From contig JADKJI010000049.1 in assembly GCA_016721085.1 (NCBI GenBank), forward strand, positions 1 to 49,542: 49,542 bases of DNA, read 5' to 3'. Numbering within the stretch: position 1 is the stretch's first letter; each line of letters opens with the position of its first letter. Under the pieces are notes generated by a model. The model was not told where the DNA came from. It did no database searches and was given only the letters and a program-made list of their open reading frames with translations. A program made the position numbers and the translations under genes. This document shows positions 18,259-25,957 of the stretch, in pieces. The stretch is from Chitinophagaceae bacterium. Lineage in GTDB: Bacteria; Bacteroidota; Bacteroidia; Chitinophagales; Chitinophagaceae.

Positions 18259-20193
18259 TTATTTCCACACATAAACTAATAACAACACAAGTCCTATAAT
18301 ACCTGCCATAAAGTACAAAGCATATTGCTGTACCTTACCCGATTGTATTCCCTTTATCTTACCAGAAATCCAAACAGTGCTGTCCCCAGCCATATTCACC
18401 ATTCCATCAATTATGTTCTTGTCGAACCAGGCTGCTGGCCGGGCAATAACATTGAACAAGACCTTTTTGGTTATAAAAAGATATATCTCATCGATATAAA
18501 ATTTGTGATAAGCCGAATTATATAATGCCCCAAGACTTGCGGATATCTTTCCTGGCTTTTCATTTTCCTTTTTATAAAGGAATATCGCCAATCCTATTCC
18601 TGCTATTGCTAATGCAACAGGAGCAATTGAGAACATTATATCCATATGGCCTTCATGCGCCTCTCCATTGAAAGAAACATATTTGCCGAATGGAATATAA
18701 CCAGCGAATGCTGCACCGATTGCCAATAATACCAATGGCAACATCATTACAAATCCTCCTTCTCCATGATGCGATTCATGAGCAGATTCATATGGCTTGC
18801 TCCAGAATATATTGAAGTATAAACGGAACATATAAAAAGCGGTAAGTCCTGATGTGAAAAGAGCTATACCGTATATCAGCATATTTTTTTGATAAGCAGC
18901 CAGCAGTATCTCTTCCTTGCTGAAAAATCCGGATAATAAAGGAACACCTGCAATAGCCAAACAAGCAATAAGGAAGGTTAGATGTGTAATCGGCATCTTC
19001 TTACGAAGACCACCCATATCTTTCATCTCATTGCTATGAACATAATGTATCACGGCACCAGCTCCAAGGAATAACAAGGCCTTGAACATGGCATGTGTAA
19101 ACAGATGGAACATGGAAGCAGTAAATCCTAATCCTGTTTCACTCGTATTTCCTGAAACACCCAAGGCAAACATCATATAACCGATCTGCGACATGGTTGA
19201 ATAGGCCAGAACTCTCTTAATATCGGTTTGTGTACAAGCTATTATAGCAGCGAACAATGCTGAGAAAGCACCCACATACGCTATGAAATCCAAAACTATG
19301 GGCGACATAGAGAATACAGGGAACAACCTTGCCACCAGATAAACACCAGCTACCACCATCGTTGCAGCATGTATTAATGCAGAAACAGGGGTTGGACCTT
19401 CCATGGCATCGGGCAACCAGATATGTAATGGGAACATGGCACTTTTTCCGGCACCACCCATGAATACAAGAAGCAATCCCCATGTCAGCGCCGAAAGTCC
19501 CATGAATGAAGCAGCTACTGCCGTCTTCATTTCATTTCCATCCGGACTTGTCAATCGTTGAATGAGGGTACTGATATCAAGTGTATTGCTATAGAATGAT
19601 AAAACTAAAATACCGATCAGGAAGCCAAGGTCTGCAAATCTTGTAACGATGAATGCTTTCTTAGCTGCTGCTAAAGCAGATGCCTTATTATAATAGAATC
19701 CGATAAGGAGGAAGGAAGACACACCCACTAATTCCCAGAACATATAAATCTGGAAGATATTAGTGGAAAGCACCAGACCTAACATGGAGAAAGTAAATAA
19801 GGCCAGATGCGCATAGTAAGTTGGATACCTTTCTTCACCTTTCATATAGCCAAGGCTATAGATATGCACCATCAATGAAACAAAACTTACAACCACCAGC
19901 ATCATACAGGAAATAGGATCTAGCAGTAATCCCATATCTATCGACATACCCGGAGAAAACTCCAGCCAGGTGAATTGCAAAGGCTTTATAGCCTGATAAA
20001 CGCCATTCACATTACCCAATACAAAGAAATATGTGTAGGCTACATAAAAAGATAATATAGTAGTTACAAGCAATAAGGCTGTTCCTACTAATCCGGAAGA
20101 ATTTCCGAAAATTTTCTTACCGAATAATCCCAGCAACAGGTAACCCAGTAAAGGGAGTAAAACAATAAGGGCGGTATAAGTCGTCAGTTCCAT
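18259..20193 (-). CDS. nuoL: NADH-quinone oxidoreductase subunit L
   Basis: A 644-residue complex I subunit, the most distal proton channel, whose long C-terminal lateral helix braces the membrane arm. Motifs: FWELVGVSSFLLIGFYY, GKSAMFPLHIWLPDAMEGPT, SALIHAATMVVAGVYL, AYSTMSQIGYMMFALG and HLFTHAMFKALLFLGAGAV. The final hydrophobic helix near 620-642 fits the usual C-terminus. It starts six bases after the nuoK stop. Confidence 0.97.
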   Translation of the reverse strand: MELTTYTALIVLLPLLGYLLLGLFGKKIFGNSSGLVGTALLLVTTILSFYVAYTYFFVLGNVNGVYQAIKPLQFTWLEFSPGMSIDMGLLLDPISCMMLVVVSFVSLMVHIYSLGYMKGEERYPTYYAHLALFTFSMLGLVLSTNIFQIYMFWELVGVSSFLLIGFYYNKASALAAAKKAFIVTRFADLGFLIGILVLSFYSNTLDISTLIQRLTSPDGNEMKTAVAASFMGLSALTWGLLLVFMGGAGKSAMFPLHIWLPDAMEGPTPVSALIHAATMVVAGVYLVARLFPVFSMSPIVLDFIAYVGAFSALFAAIIACTQTDIKRVLAYSTMSQIGYMMFALGVSGNTSETGLGFTASMFHLFTHAMFKALLFLGAGAVIHYVHSNEMKDMGGLRKKMPITHLTFLIACLAIAGVPLLSGFFSKEEILLAAYQKNMLIYGIALFTSGLTAFYMFRLYFNIFWSKPYESAHESHHGEGGFVMMLPLVLLAIGAAFAGYIPFGKYVSFNGEAHEGHMDIMFSIAPVALAIAGIGLAIFLYKKENEKPGKISASLGALYNSAYHKFYIDEIYLFITKKVLFNVIARPAAWFDKNIIDGMVNMAGDSTVWISGKIKGIQSGKVQQYALYFMAGIIGLVLLLVYVWK

Positions 20194-20199
20194 GATTGG

Positions 20200-20510
20200 T
20201 TAGTACTTCATTTCACCGGCATCTTCCACATCAATGGAATGATGATTACGGTATAAATTGATGATAATAGCGATAGCCACTGCTGCTTCTGCCGCTGCAA
20301 TAGCGATAATGAAAATGGTAAAGAAAACCCCATCAAGCTTATTAGGCCACACATACTTATTAAAAGCGATGAAATTCAAATTCACGCTATTCAATATAAG
20401 TTCAATGCTCATCAGCATCGTAATCAGATTACGACGTGTAAAAAACCCGTACACTCCAATAAAAAACAGGACTGTACTAAGCGTTAAAATATGATATAAA
20501 CCAGGATCAT
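20200..20510 (-). CDS. nuoK: NADH-quinone oxidoreductase subunit K (frameshift near start)
   Basis: Small three-helix complex I subunit with the conserved FFTRRNLITMLMSIELILNS and the helix with AEAAVAIAII. The intact frame upstream of GVYGFFTRRN runs back through DPGLYHILTLSTVLFFIGVY to a stop without an ATG. An ATG is present at 20510 but one base out of frame. Adding one base in the GG at 20504-20505 (on this strand ATGATCCTGG to ATGATCCCTGG) gives MIPGLYHILTLSTV and a 103-residue protein, the normal NuoK length. I therefore place the start at 20510 and treat the missing base as an indel. Confidence 0.85.
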
Positions 20511-20592
20511 AATATTTTCAAATAATAGATTTTAATATCCAAAACATCTAATCTCACATCACATCTCAACAATCCAAACTCCACATCTCGGC

Positions 20593-20627
20593 ATTTTCAA
20601 ATTTTCAAATTATCAAATTTTCAAATT
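20593..20627. repeat. TTTTCAAA short tandem repeat overlapping the nuoJ stop
   Basis: Four units of TTTTCAAA/TATCAAAT. The last coding bases and stop codon of nuoJ (AATTTGAAAATTTGA on the coding strand) lie inside the repeat. A related run is at 48651-48682. Confidence 0.7.
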
Positions 20628-21134
20628 GCCCTTCTCTCTCATCGCAATCACAATACACCCCACCATCGACGCCAGCAACAAAATACTGATCACTTCAAAA
20701 GGAAGCGCCCATCCGGTAGCATCAATATTCAATAACTGAGTACCGATACTTTTCACATTGGTAGCAATTGCTTCTTCAGTAGTAGGCTTGAATGTATAAT
20801 TCAATACTTGTACTAATATCAAAGCCGCACCACATATAGCTGCCAATGCAGAGAAGAGTTTTCTTTTCAATGGAGGTTGCGCCATCTTCTCTCCAGCCTG
20901 TTGTGTCAAAAGAATAGAGAATATGATTAACACTACAATACCACCCACATAAACCACAATCTGCACCGCTGCAATAAATTCAAATTGCATCCAGAAATAA
21001 ATTCCAGCCACTCCAATTAAAGTAAATAACAGATAAATGGCCGCCCTGAATATCTGGCGCGTAGTCACCGACAAAACCGCAAACGTTACAGTCATTGCCG
21101 CTAACAAATAGAATATGACGTCTGATGCTCCCAT
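20613..21134 (-). CDS. nuoJ: NADH-quinone oxidoreductase subunit J
   Basis: A 173-residue complex I membrane subunit starting MGASDVIFYLLAAMTVTF, with five hydrophobic helices and the family motif EFIAAVQIVVYVGGIVVLI. The frame is open for 29 more codons upstream, but that part translates the AAAAGT-type repeat (KVKSKKSKVK), so the ATG at 21134 is chosen. The stop lies within a TTTTCAAA repeat, so the last residues (NLKI) may have been supplied by repeat sequence. Confidence 0.93.
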   Translation of the reverse strand: MGASDVIFYLLAAMTVTFAVLSVTTRQIFRAAIYLLFTLIGVAGIYFWMQFEFIAAVQIVVYVGGIVVLIIFSILLTQQAGEKMAQPPLKRKLFSALAAICGAALILVQVLNYTFKPTTEEAIATNVKSIGTQLLNIDATGWALPFEVISILLLASMVGCIVIAMREKGNLKI

Positions 21135-21283
21135 TTTAACTTTTGACTTTTTACTTTTGACTTTTATCTCTTGTATTTCTCCCCGGACTATCTCGCTCTC
21201 AAACATCCAAACTCTCCCCACGGACTTCCGGACTTTCGGTCTTTCAGACTCCCGACTCCCGACTACAGACTCCCGACTATATA
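21135..21283. repeat. Composite short-repeat spacer between nuoI and nuoJ
   Basis: Consists of ACTTTTG-type repeats (21137-21167), then a block from TTGTATTTCT (21171) through CACGGACTTCCGGACTTTCG to about 21248, then ACTCCCG heptamers (21249-21275). The middle block has a diverged second copy at 23048-23145 between nuoH and nuoD, sharing TTGTATTTCTCCCC, CAAACTCTCC and CGGACTTTCGGTCTTTC. No gene is visible. Confidence 0.7.
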
Positions 21284-21760
21284 CTACTCCACTCCCTCCA
21301 TAATCTTCGACCCCGGCTTATTCAACACCTTCGTCAACTGACTCCTGTCAAACACACTATGCTCAAATGTCTGTGCCATTTTAATCGCATCTGAAGGACA
21401 AGCCACGATACAAAGATTACACATGGTACATAGTTCAAGATGATATACCAGTTTATCAATCGCCTTCTTCTTCTTTCCTTCAGGGGTGATGTCGAACTTT
21501 GTCACCACTTTAATTGTGCCATTCGGACAAGCCAACTCACATGCAGTACATCCGGTACAACGGTGTTCATTCTTTTCATCATGTGGCATCACCACTTCGC
21601 CTTTAAAACGATCTGGCAAAACCAATGTAGCCCTGTTATCAGGATACTGCTGAGTAATGATTTCTTTATGGTGTGTGAAATAATACAGTGTCCTCTTCAG
21701 ACCCGTACCAAGCGATTTCATCGCTCCAAACACATCCTTTATGTAATCCGTTATAAACAT
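21284..21760 (-). CDS. nuoI: NADH-quinone oxidoreductase subunit I
   Basis: A 158-residue peripheral subunit carrying the two 4Fe-4S clusters N6a and N6b that pass electrons toward NuoB. The ferredoxin motifs are C68-x2-C71-x2-C74-x3-C78 and C111-x2-C114-x2-C117-x3-C121, each followed by Pro. An N-terminal amphipathic segment precedes them. The ATG at 21760 is preceded by an A-rich leader made of AAAAGT repeats. Intact. Confidence 0.96.
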   Translation of the reverse strand: MFITDYIKDVFGAMKSLGTGLKRTLYYFTHHKEIITQQYPDNRATLVLPDRFKGEVVMPHDEKNEHRCTGCTACELACPNGTIKVVTKFDITPEGKKKKAIDKLVYHLELCTMCNLCIVACPSDAIKMAQTFEHSVFDRSQLTKVLNKPGSKIMEGVE

Positions 21761-21818
21761 TTCAACTTTTTACTTTTACTTTTAACTTTTGACTTCAAAG
21801 ACTCTCAAAATTGAGTCC

Positions 21819-22961
21819 TCAAAAGTGCCACCCCATAATCGCCATCACCGTCACCAACAACAAATTGATCATACTTATCGGTAACAAATATTTCCATTCC
21901 AGATTCAATAACTGGTCAATGCGTAACCTTGGGAATGTCCAACGGAACCACATGATCAGGAATATCAGGAAGAAGGTTTTTCCAAAGAACCAGATACTTG
22001 AAGGGATATAATCCATTACATGATTAAATCCTTCCCAGGATCCAATATGGAAAGGCATCCATCCACCAAGGAAAAGAGTAGCTCCGATAGCACAAACAAT
22101 AAACACGTTTACATATTCTGCCAGGAAGAAAAGCGCAAACTTCATCCCTGAATATTCTGTATGGAAACCAGCCGTCAATTCTGATTCAGCTTCCGCCAAA
22201 TCAAAAGGAGCTCGGTTTGTTTCTGCTGTTACAGCTATGATGAATGTTATGAAAGCGATGATTACAGGAATATGTCCCTTGAATATCCACCAACCATTCT
22301 GTTGCGATTGGATGATATCAGTTAAACTTAAACTTCCAGTTAAAACTACTATTGCTAAAACTGAAAGTCCTGCAGATAATTCATAACTCACTATCTGTGC
22401 TCCGCTACGCATAGCACCCAATAATGAATATTTGTTATTACTGGCCCATCCAGCCATCAATATGCTGATTACTGAGATAGAAGAAACGGCACTTATATAT
22501 AATACCCCAACATTAAGATCCCACATCTGGAAATCTTTTGCAAAGGCAATTGGTGCCATCAATAACATCGCAACAATCATTGCTATAAAAGGCGCAAGAT
22601 TGAAAAGAAACTTATCAGCACCATCTGGAGTCATGCCTTCTTTCACTAACAACTTAACAGTATCAGCCAACGACTGCAACATTCCTTTCGGACCAACTCT
22701 GTTAGGTCCTAACCTTATTTGGATCCAGGCTGCCACTTTTCGTTCCATTATTACTAATACCAATCCTAACAAGGCGAATAACCCAATCACACAAACTCCT
22801 GCAATCACCATTTCAAAAACGGTGGCCCAGGTAGCCCCTACCCAGTCATTCAACCATTGGTCTATTGTTTTCGATATGTCAGCAAAACTCCACACAGTTA
22901 TATTTTGTTTTTTTTCTTTTATTTTTTTTACCGGTAAAACGGTAATAATTCTTTCATACAT
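21819..22961 (-). CDS. nuoH: NADH-quinone oxidoreductase subunit H
   Basis: Complex I membrane subunit that forms much of the quinone chamber. Motifs: ERKVAAWIQIRLGPNRVGPKG, AETNRAPFDLAEAESELTAG (partly), EYSGMKFALFFLAEY and a C-terminal WRWTFPR-type segment (WFRWTFPRLRIDQLL). Length is 380 residues from the ATG at 22961. The first 23 residues are Lys-rich (KKIKEKK) and not typical, so a GTG at 22895 (protein starting WSFADISKTIDQ after the initiator) is a serious alternative start. The run of As there could also hide an indel. Gene identity is not in doubt. Confidence 0.93.
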   Translation of the reverse strand: MYERIITVLPVKKIKEKKQNITVWSFADISKTIDQWLNDWVGATWATVFEMVIAGVCVIGLFALLGLVLVIMERKVAAWIQIRLGPNRVGPKGMLQSLADTVKLLVKEGMTPDGADKFLFNLAPFIAMIVAMLLMAPIAFAKDFQMWDLNVGVLYISAVSSISVISILMAGWASNNKYSLLGAMRSGAQIVSYELSAGLSVLAIVVLTGSLSLTDIIQSQQNGWWIFKGHIPVIIAFITFIIAVTAETNRAPFDLAEAESELTAGFHTEYSGMKFALFFLAEYVNVFIVCAIGATLFLGGWMPFHIGSWEGFNHVMDYIPSSIWFFGKTFFLIFLIMWFRWTFPRLRIDQLLNLEWKYLLPISMINLLLVTVMAIMGWHF

Positions 22962-22978
22962 CACATTTTCCTAATCCA

Positions 22979-23143
22979 TCCGCCGCGGCGGACCAACTCA
23001 TCTTTCATCGCGAACCGACTCCCGACTCCTGACTAACAACTCCCGACTTGTATTTCTCCCCCGACTCCCCGGACTACCAACCTCTCCAAAAATCAAACTC
23101 TCCACCACGGACTTTCGGTCTTTCGGTCTTCCGGACTTTCGGT
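22979..23143. repeat. Repeat-filled gap where nuoEFG would be expected
   Basis: The spacer between nuoH and nuoD contains a perfect 14-bp palindrome TCCGCCGCGGCGGA (22979-22992), CGACTCC-type heptamers (23013-23047), and a diverged copy of the 21171-21248 block ending in repeated GGACTTTCGGTCTTTCGGTC. There is no trace of nuoE, nuoF or nuoG coding sequence. Confidence 0.8.
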
Positions 23144-24259
23144 CTACCTATCTATATCCGGAATCACCAAATCCAACGTCCCCATCGAAGCCACCAAATC
23201 TCCCAACTTACCTCCACGAACCATATGGTCTAATGCAGACAAGTTTGAAAATCCTGGTGAACGGAACTTGATACGATAAGGAGTTGTTCCACCTTCACTC
23301 ACTATATACACACCCAATTCTCCTCTCGCTGTTTCTACTCTTGTATAGAATTCTCCTTTTGGTAATTTCAAAACGGCTTTTGTCTTCGCCTGGAAATCTC
23401 CTTCAGGAATATTATCAATTAACTGTTCAACGATTCTTATTGATTGATCCATTTCACGAAGACGTACCAGATAGCGGGCGAATGAATCACCTGCAGTTTC
23501 CAATACTTCATCGAATTGCAATTTGTCGTAGATCTCGTAAGGATATAGCTTCCTGATGTCTGAACTAACGCCACTACCACGGGCAGCAGGACCTGTTACC
23601 CCATAAGAAATAACATCTTCTGGAGAAATATATCCAACACCTTTCATCCGGTTTTGGAATATGATATTACCGGTTACCATTTCATCGTATTCATGAATCT
23701 TCCTCTTATATAAAACAAGGAATTCTTTTACACGACGTTGGAAATCGGGATGGAGATCTTGCATCACACCACCTGGAACCATATAGTTCATGGTTAAGCG
23801 CGCACCGCAGGTTTCTTCCATTATATCGTTGATAGTTTCTCTTTCACGGAACGCATGGAAGAATGGAGTGAATGCACCAAGGTCCATTGCCATAGCTCCC
23901 CACCATAACTCATGTGATGCTATGCGAGTTAATTCATCCATCAATACCCTGATCACTTTAGCCCTATCTGGCACTTCAATCTGCATTCCTTTCTCAACAC
24001 ATAATGCGCAGGCGTGATTATTGATGTGGGCAGAGAGATAATCCATACGGCTGGTCACATAAATGAACTGCCTGTAGGTAAGACTCTCACACATTTTTTC
24101 AATGGAGCGATGAATATATCCAAGATGGGGTTCCACTTTTTTGATGGTCTCCCCATTGAGGGTGATAAGCAGGTGCAATACGCCGTGTGTGGCAGGATGT
24201 TGTGGTCCTACATTTATGACTAAGTCACCTTCTGCTGTTTTTGCTACTTCTTCAAACAT
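23144..24259 (-). CDS. nuoD: NADH-quinone oxidoreductase subunit D (49 kDa-type)
   Basis: A 371-residue subunit lining the quinone site. Visible family features: GPQHPATHGVLHLL, LGYIHRSIEKMCE, SRMDYLSAH, WGAMAMDLGAFTPFFHAFRE and the C-terminus ending VIPDIDR. The four Cys ligands of hydrogenases are absent, as expected for NuoD. NuoC ends one base before this ATG, so the two are coupled. Intact. Confidence 0.97.
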   Translation of the reverse strand: MFEEVAKTAEGDLVINVGPQHPATHGVLHLLITLNGETIKKVEPHLGYIHRSIEKMCESLTYRQFIYVTSRMDYLSAHINNHACALCVEKGMQIEVPDRAKVIRVLMDELTRIASHELWWGAMAMDLGAFTPFFHAFRERETINDIMEETCGARLTMNYMVPGGVMQDLHPDFQRRVKEFLVLYKRKIHEYDEMVTGNIIFQNRMKGVGYISPEDVISYGVTGPAARGSGVSSDIRKLYPYEIYDKLQFDEVLETAGDSFARYLVRLREMDQSIRIVEQLIDNIPEGDFQAKTKAVLKLPKGEFYTRVETARGELGVYIVSEGGTTPYRIKFRSPGFSNLSALDHMVRGGKLGDLVASMGTLDLVIPDIDR

Positions 24260-24260
24260 A

Positions 24261-24719
24261 TCAGAGCTTGATCATATTAATCGGGTCTTCAAAATCTTTT
24301 CTCATTGGGTTCTTACCTTCCCATCCATCGGGAAGAATAAGAAGTCGCAGGTCGGGATGTCCCAGAAAATTCACACCATACATTTCATACACTTCTCTTT
24401 CAAAGAATTCTGCTGTACGCCATATTCCTGCTACAGTGGCAATTTCTGGTTTTGTACGATCCAGCTTTGCCTTCACTACTATATTGTGACGGAAATTGGT
24501 ACTTGATAAATGATACACCATCGTAAGATGTGTTTTCCAGTCAACACAAGTTTCACAAAACAGATAATCGAATTTTAATGCATCATTGGTACGAAGCTCG
24601 TTGGCAACAGTGGACCATTCCGCTGGTGTTATTTGGAAAGTAGGCCATTCTGTGCCTTCTTCCCAGGTTGCAGTAGGAAACAGTGCTGTCAGTTGTATTT
24701 TCAATTCTTCGTTAGTCAT
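24261..24719 (-). CDS. nuoC: NADH-quinone oxidoreductase subunit C
   Basis: A 152-residue (30 kDa-type) connecting subunit. The conserved C-terminal signature is seen: EREVYEMYGVNFLGHPDLRL followed by GWEGKNPMRKDF. It is not fused to NuoD. The stop lies one base from the nuoD start and 26 bases separate it from nuoB. Confidence 0.95.
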   Translation of the reverse strand: MTNEELKIQLTALFPTATWEEGTEWPTFQITPAEWSTVANELRTNDALKFDYLFCETCVDWKTHLTMVYHLSSTNFRHNIVVKAKLDRTKPEIATVAGIWRTAEFFEREVYEMYGVNFLGHPDLRLLILPDGWEGKNPMRKDFEDPINMIKL

Positions 24720-24745
24720 AGCTATTAGCTTGTCGCAATTCCAAT

Positions 24746-25288
24746 TTATTTTGCTGGTATCTCACGGATTTGCTCACGTGTATACCCATCTTTTATTTTT
24801 TCCTGCAAACTTATCAATGCATGTAGTAAGGCTTCAGGACGTGGAGGACAGCCTGCCACATATACATCAACTGGTATAACATGATCGGCACCTTTCACAA
24901 CTGAATACGTATTATAGAAAAATGGGCCCCCACTGATAGCACAGGCGCCCATAGCAATAACATATTTAGGATCGGCCATCTGATCATACAATCGTTTCAA
25001 TACAGGCGCCATCTTGTTTACAATTGTTCCGGCAATGATGATCAAGTCAGCCTGACGGGGAGTAGCCCTTGTAACTTCAAACCCGAAACGGGAGAAATCA
25101 TATTTGGCAGAAGCTACCGCCATCATCTCGATTCCACAACAGCTTGTTGCAAATGTCAATGGCCACAATGAATTAGATCTTGCCCAATTGATTACATCAT
25201 CCAAAGTACTAAGTACAATACCACCACCTGGTGTATCATGCACCTGTCCTGGAAACTGCTCTGGTCCTATGTTTGTATTCTTTGACAC
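24746..25288 (-). CDS. nuoB: NADH-quinone oxidoreductase subunit B
   Basis: A 180-residue subunit holding cluster N2, the last iron-sulfur cluster before quinone. Ligands are the adjacent C50-C51 (SCCGIEMM), C116 (GACAISGG) and C147 (GCPPRPE). The only in-frame start before the conserved part is GTG at 25288 (protein MSKNTNIGPE); no ATG precedes it in frame. An AT-rich leader lies upstream. Intact. Confidence 0.96.
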   Translation of the reverse strand: MSKNTNIGPEQFPGQVHDTPGGGIVLSTLDDVINWARSNSLWPLTFATSCCGIEMMAVASAKYDFSRFGFEVTRATPRQADLIIIAGTIVNKMAPVLKRLYDQMADPKYVIAMGACAISGGPFFYNTYSVVKGADHVIPVDVYVAGCPPRPEALLHALISLQEKIKDGYTREQIREIPAK

Positions 25289-25369
25289 GAATTCTAATAC
25301 TTTAGTTATAAAACTTATTACTTAAAACTTACAACTTTTCACTTTTGCCTTTTGAATTTTGAATTCTCA

Positions 25370-25720
25370 TCACACCCACTTCAACGCCCCCTTCTTATGT
25401 GCATACAAAAAAGCGATGAATAGTATAAAGAAGAAGACTACGATTTCCAATAATGCCATCCAGCCGCCATCTTTAGCAACAACAGCCCATGGATAGAGAA
25501 ATACAAGTTCAACATCAAATACAAGGAAAATAAGTGCGAAAAGATAATAGCCAACATTTAGCTGGATCCAGGTCTTACCCGAAGTTGGAATACCACACTC
25601 AATCGCTTCTCCCTTCTGTGAGTTAGTAGTCGATTTGGTAACCACTTTTGCAATCAGGATAGCGATGGTGGAAAACGCTACTGCTGCACATATCAAAACA
25701 ATCATTGAAGCCGCTCCCAT
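25370..25720 (-). CDS. nuoA: NADH-quinone oxidoreductase subunit A
   Basis: A 116-residue three-helix membrane subunit with the family motif ECGIPTSGKTW and the loop FDVELVFLYPWAV. It is the first gene of the operon. The 237-bp gap upstream contains an inverted repeat (AAAATCGG 25775-25782 with CCGATTTT 25805-25812) but no promoter I would defend. Confidence 0.95.
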   Translation of the reverse strand: MGAASMIVLICAAVAFSTIAILIAKVVTKSTTNSQKGEAIECGIPTSGKTWIQLNVGYYLFALIFLVFDVELVFLYPWAVVAKDGGWMALLEIVVFFFILFIAFLYAHKKGALKWV

Positions 25721-25957
25721 AACTTGTTGGTTTTTGGTGAGTCACCTGTTTATTTAAGCCCTTCAATATAAAGAAAAATCGGAAATCGGTAAGTTTTACT
25801 TTCCCCGATTTTGCCTGCCCATCATTGAATAAAGTATTTAAGTATCAATTCACTCAGTGAGAACCTGCAGGGTTTTTTACCGGTGTCAAAAGTATTCTGA
25901 GATGATCCTAAAAAAGATGATTAATGTCAGGAAGCCTGAAGTTTATAATCACAAAAA

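Noticed and set aside
21135..21221. N-terminal extension of NuoJ
   Set aside because: The 29 extra codons translate the AAAAGT-type repeat and adjacent spacer; the conserved protein begins at the ATG 21134.
25774..25812. Inverted repeat AAAATCGG/CCGATTTT upstream of nuoA as a terminator or riboswitch
   Set aside because: The arms are short with a 22-base loop and no T-tail, and no known riboswitch motif was recognised; noted only as an unexplained dyad.
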